A stretch of 10,486 nucleotides of DNA from Lachnospiraceae bacterium (GCA_017651385.1 JAGCCY010000261.1:1-10486), one strand, 5' to 3'; counted from the stretch's first letter, positions 1 through 7,197 are shown. The notes: generated from the sequence alone by a model not told the origin. Numbers and translations are program-made.

Positions 1-153
1 ACCCGCGATCATACGAAGCGTTGTGGTCTTGCCGCATCCGGACGGACCGAGCAGTGTTATAAAAGCATTGTCTTCGATGTCGAGATCGAGGTGATCTACG
101 GCATAGAATTTATCCCATCGTTTTGTAACATCCGTTAATTTGATTTCAGGCAT
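1..153 (-). CDS. ABC transporter ATP-binding protein, N-terminal fragment (runs off left edge)
   Basis: Only the first 51 codons are in the window. They begin [20 protein letters not shown] and contain a complete Walker A (P-loop) motif, GPSGCGKT, at about residues 35-42, followed by TTLRMIAG. This is the typical start of an importer ATPase of the Fbp/Pot/Ugp type, which hydrolyses ATP on the cytoplasmic face to power uptake. The Walker B, signature and any C-terminal regulatory domain lie outside. The ATG at 151-153 is preceded by a purine-rich ribosome site (GGAAGGAAAG), and the gene starts 23 bases after the permease stop, so it is the third gene of the binding protein-permease-ATPase operon. 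The ATPase identity is secure; the substrate cannot be read from this fragment. Confidence 0.93.
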   Translation of the reverse strand, partial: MPEIKLTDVTKRWDKFYAVDHLDLDIEDNAFITLLGPSGCGKTTTLRMIAG

Positions 154-176
154 ATTTTCTTTCCTTCCTTTCCGTA

Positions 177-1994
177 TCAGCCGCCGATTCCTTCATCAAG
201 GCTTGCTCCCGTAAGTTTATTTATAAGTGTGTTGAATATAAGTATCGTGATTATAAGTATTAAGTTGATCGCACTCGAGAAAGCGTAAAGTCCCATTTCG
301 TCGAAGTAATCAAGTGTTGTCGAGAGTATGAAGCCCTGCGTACAAAGAAGTAAGAACAGTGATAACTCTCTTAAGCAGGTCATGAAAGGAAGCATGAAAC
401 CGCTTATGATCGATGACTTCTGTATCGGGATTATGATATGCGTCATTCTCTTTATCCAGGGAAGATCCTGGATGATCGCCGCCTCTTCTATCTCACCGCT
501 TAGCTGAAGCATCGAGTTAAGTGCGCTTCGGCTTGCAAACGGTATGTATTTTACGGTTCCAACGATGATCAAAAGTGCATATGTATTGAAAAGGTTGATC
601 TTTTCATTCGAAAACAGGATAAAGAACGCAGCGCCGACCGCAAGTGAAGGCATAAGATAAGGCAAAAATGCCATATTGTTTACAAAGTTTGCCCACTTGT
701 TCCTTCGGTTCTTTGATACCGCATAACCGATAAGTGTTCCTATCGTACCTGCCGTAAGCGCACATACAACGGCTACGAGCATCGTTCCTTTGAATGCGTG
801 CCAGATGGTCTTGTTGAACAGTATTCCCTGCTGTCCGAACATCGCACTGTCGTTGTTGCTCTTTGAAGTCCACCACTTTGTGGTGAGCATGCTTAAGTCC
901 CTTGAATACAGGAAGCTGTAATCGCCGGGGTTAGGTAAGAATGTCTCTATCGCAAAAGAAACTATCGGGTAGATACTTGTAAAGAACGTGATGACGATAA
1001 GCACTATCGCTATTACATACTTTCCGACCTTACCAAGACCGATCTTTGAGATCTGACCCGATTTACCGGTAACCGTCGTGTAGCTTTTACGGCTCTTCAA
1101 ACTCATCTGGTTCATACCGAGGATAAGTATTCCGAATATCATCATGATGATGGCTAAGATACTTGCCTCGCCCGTGTACTTTGAGTTTAACGAAACATAC
1201 TTTGTGGACAGTGTCGTAAGACCCAGATAATGAGGTACGGGGTAAGAACCCATCGCACTTCCGAATACCAGAAGGATCGTAGATAAGATCGCAGGTTTGA
1301 TCATCGGAAGCGTAACCTTGAACATTATCTTGTGTTTCGGTGTATCAAGGATCGTTGCCGCCTCTTCGAGGTTGGCGTCCATATTCCTGAATATGCCGCC
1401 TATCATGATGTAAGCAAACGGTGCGTAGTGAAGTCCCAAGACCACCGCACAGGGGAAAAGCCCCAGACACCACCATTTCGGCATCGTGATGTTAAAAAGC
1501 GAAGCGAGCAGTCCGTTTGATGTACCGGTTATCGCATTTGAGTTAAATAAGTTCTGCCATACAACAGCCAGAGTCCACTGAGGCATGATGTAAGGGAAAA
1601 TAAAGATGGAACTTATGTATTTTCTGTATTTCATATCCGTTCTCGTAACAAGGAATGCCACAAGACCGCCGAATATGATCGAGATCGCACATGTAAGGAC
1701 AGCGAGCTTTACGGTGTTGAAAAGCGGTGTCCAAAGATTGCCCTTCGCAAGCTTGCTTGTGAAAAGGTCCGTGTAATTGACTATCGAGTGTCCTTCCGCT
1801 CTTTTTGTCAGATATGCATCTATCGTGCCCGGATGTATCTTAAACGTATCCTCAACAATAGCTACTATGGGCGCTATAGTCGAAAAGGTAAGCACAATAC
1901 CGAAAAGAAGCAATATTACGTTTTGCGGCTTAGAGAAGAAGGTTTTTATTTTGTTAAAAAGCACCTTCACGGTGCTTGCCTTAGTCTGCACCAT
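177..1994 (-). CDS. ABC transporter permease, fused two-domain type (FbpB/AfuB-like)
   Basis: This 605-residue integral membrane protein has about 12 hydrophobic segments in two similar halves (roughly residues 26-300 and 324-595). Each half carries an EAA-type cytoplasmic loop that docks on the ATPase: [10 protein letters not shown]...KVTLP at about 211-230 and EAAIIQD...IIIP at about 504-523. The fused double BPD_transp_1 layout is typical of the ferric/hexose-phosphate/phosphoglycerate/aminoethylphosphonate importer group, so a single polypeptide can form the whole channel. In both EAA loops the usual glycine (EAAxxxG) is aspartate (D217 and D510). The ATG at 1992-1994 has a GGGAG ribosome site 6-7 bases upstream and lies 50 bases after the binding-protein stop, with a strong hairpin between. 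The ATPase gene follows after 23 bases. Family is confident; substrate is unknown. Confidence 0.93.
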   Translation of the reverse strand: MVQTKASTVKVLFNKIKTFFSKPQNVILLLFGIVLTFSTIAPIVAIVEDTFKIHPGTIDAYLTKRAEGHSIVNYTDLFTSKLAKGNLWTPLFNTVKLAVLTCAISIIFGGLVAFLVTRTDMKYRKYISSIFIFPYIMPQWTLAVVWQNLFNSNAITGTSNGLLASLFNITMPKWWCLGLFPCAVVLGLHYAPFAYIMIGGIFRNMDANLEEAATILDTPKHKIMFKVTLPMIKPAILSTILLVFGSAMGSYPVPHYLGLTTLSTKYVSLNSKYTGEASILAIIMMIFGILILGMNQMSLKSRKSYTTVTGKSGQISKIGLGKVGKYVIAIVLIVITFFTSIYPIVSFAIETFLPNPGDYSFLYSRDLSMLTTKWWTSKSNNDSAMFGQQGILFNKTIWHAFKGTMLVAVVCALTAGTIGTLIGYAVSKNRRNKWANFVNNMAFLPYLMPSLAVGAAFFILFSNEKINLFNTYALLIIVGTVKYIPFASRSALNSMLQLSGEIEEAAIIQDLPWIKRMTHIIIPIQKSSIISGFMLPFMTCLRELSLFLLLCTQGFILSTTLDYFDEMGLYAFSSAINLILIITILIFNTLINKLTGASLDEGIGG

Positions 1995-2010
1995 AATTGT
2001 CTCCCATAAA

Positions 2011-2032
2011 TTCGGGGGCCGGAGCCCCCGAA
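2011..2032 (-). promoter_or_regulatory. GC-rich intergenic hairpin with UCCG tetraloop between binding protein and permease genes
   Basis: In the minus-strand transcript a perfect 9-bp stem (TTCGGGGGC / GCCCCCGAA) closes a TCCG loop. C(UCCG)G belongs to the exceptionally stable UNCG tetraloop class; the plus strand would give CGGA instead, so the structure is suited to the minus-strand RNA. It sits 13 bases after the binding-protein stop and just ahead of the GGGAG ribosome site of the permease. Only TTTAT follows, so it is not a convincing full terminator. Inference: it protects the 3' end of the upstream message or causes partial termination, so that binding protein exceeds permease and ATPase, as with the malE-malF intergenic element. 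Confidence 0.75.
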
Positions 2033-2044
2033 CCGTATTTTTGT

Positions 2045-3469
2045 TTATTCAGCTGATTCGCTGTACTTTGTAAGTAATTCTATCCAGCTTCCTACGGTGA
2101 AAGAAACCGATGCGCAATATTCGGGATCTTCCAAAACGAGTTCGCCGTTTGTGGTCCACCAGTCATATCCTCTGTCGTTCTTTGCATCGTATACGACATT
2201 GCCGCTTTCATCGCAGCCGCCCTTTGAATGAGCGTATGTGTTTTCGATCGCTTCGGCAACGGTAGGATTGGATGAGTAACCGCCCATGTCCTTGCCCCAT
2301 GCGCTGAAACCGTCTTCTGTACAGGTCATGTATGCTATGAATGCACATGCTGTCCAGGGAAGAGGACTGTTGTCTGTTACGAAGAGATAATGGCAGTAAC
2401 CGTAACCGCCGATACCCTTATAACCGTCCTGATAAGCTGCTACCTTAATGTTATTGACCGAAACGCCTGCTGATTCCTCTACGGAACGAAGCTTTGAGTA
2501 TACCAAAAGACCTGCCTGGTCTGTTGCGGAATCCGTAACAAGTGTGTTGCAGATAGGACCGTCGTCTGTCTGTGCGTTGTAGCTTTCAACCCAGAGCTTT
2601 ATCCATGCAAGAGCGTATTTGCCGTTCTCGCCAAGGCCGAGATCCGAAGCGTCTGATGCCATAGCATCGATAGTGGTCTTGAAGTATGCCTGTCTGTCTG
2701 CATCAAGTGCATCGAAAGCGTCCTTGAGCATTGCTGCGTACTTATCTTCGGTAAGCATGTAAAGGAAGTTCTTTCCTACGATCTCGGAATCGATATCCAT
2801 GTAAAGCGCATGAATGTTTTCATCCACGAAATCCCAGCAGTTTGTGTAAACCTTGTCGCCTGTGCAGTTATACATGAATACTTTGTTAAGTGTCTGAAGA
2901 GGAAGATATCCCTTGTAAGCATCTGCTGTAGTGTTGTTTGCCTCTGCCCACTCCTTGGGGATAAATGTATCAAGGATACCGGTCTGTACCATCTTGGATT
3001 CGATCTGGTTACCGTCCTGGATAAGGGTCATTGCGAATGTTCCGGAATCCTTTAAAGAATCAGCCGAAAGCTGTTCAAAGATCTTGTTGTTCTTGGGCTG
3101 CTGCCATTCAAACTCCATTGTGTATGAAGGATTGATGGACTGTAAATACTCGATAAATAAAGGAAGTGCGGACTTACCACGGCTTGAGTTACCAACGCCG
3201 TAGAATGTCTTTCCGTTGGACTCTTCTATTGCCTTGTTGGCAAGTTCTTCAAGGCTCATGCCCTGTGCTTCTTTGATTATCTTCTGTGTCTCTGTGAGGT
3301 TTTCCTCGGGAACATCGGCCACATTGACCGTTTCCGTTGTGGAAGTTACCTCTGTCTTGGGTGTCGTATCTGTCGAAGCCGGAGCTGCCGGTGCGGAATC
3401 GCCGCATCCTGCGAGCATTGCTACCGAAAGAGTTGCTGCCATGAGCATTGCTACAATTTTCTTTTTCAT
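2045..3469 (-). CDS. Large extracellular solute-binding lipoprotein of the ABC importer
   Basis: This 474-residue protein starts with a type II signal peptide (MKKKIVAMLMAATLSVAMLAGC), with C22 as the lipidated cysteine. A low-complexity Ala/Ser/Thr/Pro tether of about 35 residues follows, then a globular domain from about residue 85. It should sit on the outer face of the membrane and deliver solute to the permease encoded just downstream. It is longer than typical AfuA/FbpA proteins (about 340) and I do not recognise a specific subfamily. The mature part has eight further cysteines (CTGD, TNC, PIC, GYC, TAC, MTC, GGC, EYC contexts) and no adjacent Tyr-Tyr pair, so an FbpA-like iron site is not apparent. 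The ATG has an excellent AGGAGGG ribosome site 5-6 bases upstream. It is the first gene of the transport operon, with its own promoter. The role rests on signal peptide and context as well as overall character. Confidence 0.87.
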   Translation of the reverse strand: MKKKIVAMLMAATLSVAMLAGCGDSAPAAPASTDTTPKTEVTSTTETVNVADVPEENLTETQKIIKEAQGMSLEELANKAIEESNGKTFYGVGNSSRGKSALPLFIEYLQSINPSYTMEFEWQQPKNNKIFEQLSADSLKDSGTFAMTLIQDGNQIESKMVQTGILDTFIPKEWAEANNTTADAYKGYLPLQTLNKVFMYNCTGDKVYTNCWDFVDENIHALYMDIDSEIVGKNFLYMLTEDKYAAMLKDAFDALDADRQAYFKTTIDAMASDASDLGLGENGKYALAWIKLWVESYNAQTDDGPICNTLVTDSATDQAGLLVYSKLRSVEESAGVSVNNIKVAAYQDGYKGIGGYGYCHYLFVTDNSPLPWTACAFIAYMTCTEDGFSAWGKDMGGYSSNPTVAEAIENTYAHSKGGCDESGNVVYDAKNDRGYDWWTTNGELVLEDPEYCASVSFTVGSWIELLTKYSESAE

Positions 3470-3499
3470 TTTTACCCTCCTGTAATGTTTGGTTGCCCT

Positions 3500-3516
3500 G
3501 ATGTGTTTTTCACATC
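3500..3516. repeat. Perfect inverted repeat GATGTG-N5-CACATC near the transport-operon start site
   Basis: Two 6-base arms are separated by five T (five A on the minus strand). With the -10 box at 3526-3531, transcription would start near 3519, so the palindrome covers about +4 to +20 of the transcript. It could be an operator for a second regulator, or a 5'-terminal stem-loop that stabilises the mRNA. The sequence alone does not decide, and a six-base-arm palindrome can occur by chance. Confidence 0.5.
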
Positions 3517-3525
3517 CATGGTTTG

Positions 3526-3554
3526 ATTATAAAAATCGGGTAAAAATTTTAGAA
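3526..3554 (-). promoter_or_regulatory. Promoter of the transport operon (perfect -10, weak -35)
   Basis: Reading the minus strand, TATAAT at 3531-3526 matches the sigma-A -10 consensus exactly. Seventeen bases upstream is TTCTAA (3554-3549), which matches the -35 consensus at only three positions. It lies between the terminator of the regulator operon and the AGGAGGG ribosome site of the binding-protein gene, giving a leader of about 50 bases. The strong -10 / poor -35 combination is typical of promoters needing an activator, which fits the AraC-type response regulator encoded immediately upstream. Promoter assignment is by consensus only. Confidence 0.65.
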
Positions 3555-3570
3555 CTGGACAAAACTGTTA
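3551..3570. promoter_or_regulatory. Candidate activator site: short direct repeats overlapping the -35 region
   Basis: Plus-strand AGAACTGGAC and AAAACTGTTA lie head to tail, sharing AACTG at 3553-3557 and 3563-3567, exactly one helical turn (10 bases) apart. They cover and abut the weak -35 box of the transport promoter. AraC-family regulators usually bind direct repeats next to or overlapping -35, so this is the best candidate site for the response regulator. AraC repeats more often recur at about 21 bases, and the shared core is only five bases, so this is tentative. Confidence 0.3.
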
Positions 3571-3577
3571 TTTGTTT

Positions 3578-3623
3578 AAAAAAACCGACATGTTGCACAT
3601 TAAAAAATGCAAAATGCCGGTTT
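3578..3623 (-). terminator. Rho-independent terminator of the sensor/regulator operon
   Basis: On the minus strand a 10-bp lower stem (AAACCGGCAT / ATGTCGGTTT, one G-U pair) is followed by a 1x1 mismatch and a 5-bp upper stem (TTGCA / TGCAA), then a loop of about ten bases. The lower stem runs straight into a seven-T tract at 3584-3578. It starts 22 bases after the response-regulator stop. It separates the regulatory operon from the transport operon, so transport genes should depend mainly on their own promoter. Confidence 0.9.
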
Positions 3624-3645
3624 GTTTGTGTATTTTAACAAGTGA

Positions 3646-4410
3646 TCAGCTTCTGTCCTGATACTCGGAAGGGCTTAATCCCACAAGCTTTTTAAAGGTC
3701 GAAGAAAAATATGTAAGGTCCTTGTATCCCACCGTTTCTGCCACCTCGTAGACCTTGTGCCTGCAGTCTTTTAAAAGTCTCATGGCGGCTCTTATCCTGA
3801 ATCTTGTGATATAAGCGTTTACCGTATAATCCGTCTCCTTTTTGAACGTATGCGAAAGATGCCCTTCGCTTAGGCCTATATGATCCGCGATCTTTTTGAC
3901 CCCGAGATCCTGATCGGAGAAATGTTCGGCTATATAATCAAGTGCTTCATTTATATATTTGCTCTTTCCGCTTTCCCTGTATGCTTCCTCGGGCAGGATA
4001 TCGTCGGAATGCTGTTTTTCCGCGCTTTCCTTTTTACTGTCAAACTTCTCGATGAGCTTCTTTACCGCTTCCTCAAGCTCGCCGTCGGTGTATGGCTTTA
4101 AAAGGTAATCCATCGCTCCGTATTTTACCGCCCTCTGTGCATACGAAAAATCGCTGTAAGCGGTAAGTAAGATCACGGGAACCTCGTTGCCTTCGATCCT
4201 TAAGGCTTTGAGCATATCAAGGCCGTCCATGCCGGGCATACGTATATCCGATATCACAAGATCCGGCTTCAGCTTTTCGATAAGCTTTAAGCCCTCTTCG
4301 CCGTTTTCCGCTTCGCCCACTACGGCGGCACCTATGGAATTCCAGTCCGTTTCCAATACGACCCCGCGCCGAACTAACGCTTCGTCATCCACAATAACTA
4401 TCTTATACAT
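3646..4410 (-). CDS. Response regulator with AraC-type DNA-binding domain (YesN family)
   Basis: This is a 254-residue cytoplasmic transcription factor. The receiver domain (about 1-120) has the acidic pair D8/D9, the phosphoacceptor D55 in LVISDIRMPGMDG, T83 and K105 in LLKPY. After a charged linker, the C-terminal AraC/XylS double helix-turn-helix (about 150-252) shows the family pattern SEGHLSHTFKKETDYTVNAY ... VAETVGYKDLTYFSSTFKK, ending GLSPSEYQDR. The ATG at 4408-4410 is chosen because MYKIVIVDDE is the classic receiver start and has an AGGGAGAGG ribosome site; an upstream in-frame start at 4458 would add residues that are only the kinase gene read in another frame. The start overlaps the kinase stop by 8 bases, suggesting translational coupling. 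It probably activates the adjacent importer operon. A terminator follows. Confidence 0.95.
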   Translation of the reverse strand: MYKIVIVDDEALVRRGVVLETDWNSIGAAVVGEAENGEEGLKLIEKLKPDLVISDIRMPGMDGLDMLKALRIEGNEVPVILLTAYSDFSYAQRAVKYGAMDYLLKPYTDGELEEAVKKLIEKFDSKKESAEKQHSDDILPEEAYRESGKSKYINEALDYIAEHFSDQDLGVKKIADHIGLSEGHLSHTFKKETDYTVNAYITRFRIRAAMRLLKDCRHKVYEVAETVGYKDLTYFSSTFKKLVGLSPSEYQDRS

Positions 4411-6112
4411 TCCTCTCCCTTTCAGCAGGTATGCGTATGGTGGTCTTGGTGCCTCCATCGCTTACCGCTTCCGCCCTAAGGCCGTATTCCTTTCCGTAAT
4501 TTAACTTAAGGATCGTTGATACATTATATATACCGATGTGTTTTTTCTTTCCGTCCTTATCCTCAAGCGGCTCGCCCGCATTGATGATCATAAGCTGCTC
4601 ATCGGTCATACCGTTTCCGTCATCCGTGACCTCGATGTTCAAAACACCGTCTTCTTCATATATATTTACGAATATCTGCCCGGAAGCTCTGTCCCTGAAG
4701 CCGTGTATTATCGAATTTTCGACTATCGGCTGGATTATAAGTTTGGGCACTATCATGTCTTCAAGTTCCATCGGAACCTCAACATCATAATCAAACTTAT
4801 CGGAAAACCTGATCTTCTGGATATTTACATATGCGTCCACAAGCTTAAGCTCTTCGGACAGCTTTATGAATGTTCCGCCGGAAATGGCTGTCCTGAGTAT
4901 CGACGCAAGATCCGAAGAAAGATCCGCTATTACCGGAACCTTGTTGGCCTTTGCCACCCATTTCATCGTATCTAACGTATTATAAAGAAAATGCGGGTTA
5001 AGCTGGGCCTGCATCATCTCAAGATTGGCCTCGTTGAGCTCCTTCTGCTGTTTGACCTGAAGCTCCATATAGGATTTAAGCTCCTTTGTCATCTCATCGA
5101 AGGTATCCGAAAGAAGGCCGAACTCATCTTCCCTCTTTGAGCTTAAGTTTACATCAAGATTTCCGCCCTTTGTGCTGTTCATGGCATTTACAAGATTATC
5201 GACGGGCTTTGTGAGATTCTTGCTCACGATACGCGCCACAAATATACATATGAGCGCACTGACTGCGGCAAGCACCACGATCACCAAAAGCAGCGACTTC
5301 TTAAAATCAGCGGTAAAGATATTGTTTCTGCCGGCCACGATATAAAGTCCGTATTCATCAAGCTCCTCGATCACGATAAAAAGCCTGTCGCCTCTTTGCG
5401 AAAGCGCTTCGCCGTTAAATATCCTCTCTCGCACAAGCTCGCTCATATGGACGCCCTGAGCCGCCGTCGAAGCGTAGACTTCGTCAAAATGGCTGTCCAA
5501 GACCGAAAGACCGCTTGAAAAATCAAAGCTTACAGAAAGGATCTGTTCAAGCTGTTCTCTTGTGATCTCGGCGACCACATAACCTAAGCATTCGTCTTCG
5601 TCGTTAAATATTCCTCTGGCAAGTTCTAAAGTCGCGTCATCGTTTAGATAATCCGAACCTTTTAACACAACCGTCTTATCGGAATGGATCTTTGCCTCAC
5701 GAAGCACTCCCCAGTATGTGGGAAGCTTTCCGTTTTCCGAGGTCTCGTCGGTTGAATACTTACATGTTCCTTCGGCATCATATATCTTAAAATATGCACT
5801 GCTTCGAAGCCCTGCGGTGGTCTCGTAAAGGGTTTTGTATACCTTGTTTCTCTCCCACCTGTCTGTCTCGTCTATGCCGTCTTTTATATTTTTGGTATCG
5901 GCGATCGCCTGCATCACATCATCCGTCTTTGAAAGGCATTCGGTGATCACCGACCTTGTCTTTTCAAGGGCAAGATTTGCGTCTTTTAAGTTCTCCGCAC
6001 GGTTTTGCAGATCAAATACAAATATGAGCAAAAGACCCGATAATATGAGCGGTATCAGACCTACTACGATAAAAGAAAACAAAAGTTCACGCTTGAAGGA
6101 TTTTTTTATCAT
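4403..6112 (-). CDS. Sensor histidine kinase, YesM/LytS-like (His_kinase family)
   Basis: This 569-residue membrane kinase has TM1 at about 10-33, an extracytoplasmic sensor region of about 240 residues (about 34-270, probably Cache-like), and TM2 at about 273-294. A HAMP domain (about 290-345) and a coiled coil lead to the phosphoacceptor box QAQLNPHFLYNTLDTMKW with H374. The ATPase domain shows the N box IIQPIVENSIIHGF (about 459-472), the G1 box DDGNGM (497-502) and G2-like HIGIYNV (525-531). All expected catalytic motifs are present. It should phosphorylate the response regulator encoded next, whose start it overlaps by 8 bases. Its own ATG overlaps the stop of the upstream binding-protein gene (ATGA), with a GGAG site inside that gene. 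Such coupling suggests the binding protein presents ligand to the kinase's outer domain, as described for XylFII-LytS; that is an inference here. Confidence 0.95.
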   Translation of the reverse strand: MIKKSFKRELLFSFIVVGLIPLILSGLLLIFVFDLQNRAENLKDANLALEKTRSVITECLSKTDDVMQAIADTKNIKDGIDETDRWERNKVYKTLYETTAGLRSSAYFKIYDAEGTCKYSTDETSENGKLPTYWGVLREAKIHSDKTVVLKGSDYLNDDATLELARGIFNDEDECLGYVVAEITREQLEQILSVSFDFSSGLSVLDSHFDEVYASTAAQGVHMSELVRERIFNGEALSQRGDRLFIVIEELDEYGLYIVAGRNNIFTADFKKSLLLVIVVLAAVSALICIFVARIVSKNLTKPVDNLVNAMNSTKGGNLDVNLSSKREDEFGLLSDTFDEMTKELKSYMELQVKQQKELNEANLEMMQAQLNPHFLYNTLDTMKWVAKANKVPVIADLSSDLASILRTAISGGTFIKLSEELKLVDAYVNIQKIRFSDKFDYDVEVPMELEDMIVPKLIIQPIVENSIIHGFRDRASGQIFVNIYEEDGVLNIEVTDDGNGMTDEQLMIINAGEPLEDKDGKKKHIGIYNVSTILKLNYGKEYGLRAEAVSDGGTKTTIRIPAERERNV

Positions 6113-7116
6113 TTTTCTCCTCCGATCGTTTCGTTAAGTCTTTCTATTATCTCTTTTCGGTTCTCTTCGGCCCATAAGATATCGTATTCGATAGCCGAGA
6201 CATTGCTTTTTACGTTTATGTCTTTTCTTACGGAATGTCTGTAACAATAATCCTGCAAAAGGTTCTGAACATCGTCGCTTACGGTAAATTCAAGAAACAG
6301 TATCGCATTGTCTTTATGCGGGGCGCCGTTTACTATCGCCGTCCCGTCCGGAAGAACGCTTGTGCCGTCTTCGGGATACACTATGCCTATCTGTGCACCC
6401 TGCATTATGTATTTCTTTGCTATATCCTCCGTGGTGATGCCGATAAGCTTGCTTCCCGAGACAACTTCCTCAACAGCCTTCGAAGATCCCGAGCTTAACT
6501 CACCCTTTAGATTCTTTGCAAACAGCCTTATCGCCTCGTCACGGTCGTATTTATCGCCCGTGATCTCTATAAGCGTACAAAGTGACGTATATGCGCTTCC
6601 CGACTTTGAAGGATCGGCAAAGGCGATCTGCCCCGCCCAGTGATTGTTAAGAAGTTCGTGCCAGGTGCGCGGCGTACCTGCCGAATAGACAAGTTTTTGA
6701 TTATAAATAAATACTATGGGGAAAGTCGAAAAAACGGTATATTTATCGTCTTTTTGCCTGTAATCGCCAAAAAGTTTATCGGAAACGCTGCATTCATATC
6801 CGTAAAAGAGATCGGTATACGCGGAAAGCGAGTCCACACCGCCGCCAAACATCACATCACATTTCGGGGAATCGGACTCCTCGGATATCATACTTAAAAG
6901 CTCGTTCGTACCGCCTGTCACGACATCGACCATTATACCCGTTCTGTCCTCAAATTCCCTTATGATCGGGCCGTATATCTCCTCCTTGTGGGCAGTATAC
7001 ACCACAAGCTTCTTGGACTCGTCGGCGCCAAAAGAAGGTGCGTATACAGTCTGCCCGCACCCCGAAAGAACAAGTATGGATATCAATAATACCGATAATA
7101 ACTTTCTTTTGAACAT
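6109..7116 (-). CDS. Sensor-associated solute-binding lipoprotein (AfuA/FbpA/PgtC-like)
   Basis: This is a 335-residue protein with a type II signal peptide (MFKRKLLSVLLISILVLSGC; lipidated C20). It has features of the ferric/sugar-phosphate binding-protein group: KKLVVYTAH near residue 36, VVTGGTNELL (65-74), DVMFGGGVDSL (87-97) and FADPSKSGSAY (166-176). It lacks the adjacent Tyr-Tyr pair that binds iron in FbpA. Being first in an operon with kinase and regulator, and not with the permease, it is more likely a sensor subunit than a transport subunit, as PgtC is in the PgtABC phosphoglycerate system. The stop overlaps the kinase ATG by 4 bases. The start is uncertain. The ATG at 7114-7116 gives a canonical signal peptide but has no ribosome site. 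An in-frame TTG at 7132-7134 would add six residues (MWYYIC) and has AAAGG six bases upstream; an in-frame TAA lies just before that. Confidence 0.9.
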   Translation of the reverse strand: MFKRKLLSVLLISILVLSGCGQTVYAPSFGADESKKLVVYTAHKEEIYGPIIREFEDRTGIMVDVVTGGTNELLSMISEESDSPKCDVMFGGGVDSLSAYTDLFYGYECSVSDKLFGDYRQKDDKYTVFSTFPIVFIYNQKLVYSAGTPRTWHELLNNHWAGQIAFADPSKSGSAYTSLCTLIEITGDKYDRDEAIRLFAKNLKGELSSGSSKAVEEVVSGSKLIGITTEDIAKKYIMQGAQIGIVYPEDGTSVLPDGTAIVNGAPHKDNAILFLEFTVSDDVQNLLQDYCYRHSVRKDINVKSNVSAIEYDILWAEENRKEIIERLNETIGGEK

Positions 7117-7118
7117 GC

Positions 7119-7127
7119 AAATATAAT
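7119..7127 (-). promoter_or_regulatory. Possible extended -10 promoter abutting the sensor binding-protein start
   Basis: The minus strand reads TGTGGTATTAT followed by ATTTGC and ATG. TATTAT with a preceding TGG is an extended -10 pattern (TGnTATnnT). The usual start, seven bases downstream, would fall on the A of the ATG at 7116, giving a leaderless message. No good -35 box is visible 17 bases upstream. It is a sequence-only proposal that competes with the upstream promoter at 7169-7197. Confidence 0.3.
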
Positions 7128-7168
7128 ACCACAAAATAAGCCTTTACGCGTTTTGGATGCATATATTT

Positions 7169-7197
7169 TTTATCAGATTCCAAATATTCGTTGTAAA
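7169..7197 (-). promoter_or_regulatory. Candidate promoter of the sensor/regulator operon
   Basis: On the minus strand TTTACA (7197-7192, five of six to the -35 consensus) is followed after 17 bases by GATAAA (7174-7169, four of six to TATAAT). Transcription would begin near 7162, giving a leader of about 28 bases to the TTG at 7134 or about 46 to the ATG at 7116. The -35 box uses the same bases as the -35 proposed for the divergent corA promoter, so the two polymerases could exclude each other. The region is AT-rich and chance matches are easy. Confidence 0.4.

Noticed and set aside
2011..2044. Hairpin between binding protein and permease as a full rho-independent terminator
   Set aside because: On the transcribed strand it is followed by TTTATGGGAG rather than a proper T-tract, and the permease and ATPase need read-through.
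4411..4458. In-frame upstream ATG that would lengthen the response regulator by 16 residues
   Set aside because: The extension is the kinase C-terminus read in another frame, and the canonical receiver start MYKIVIVDD at 4410 has its own AGGGAGAGG site.
4538..4975. Plus-strand open frame of 145 codons inside the kinase gene
   Set aside because: Antisense shadow of a well-supported histidine kinase; low-complexity translation, no ribosome site of note.
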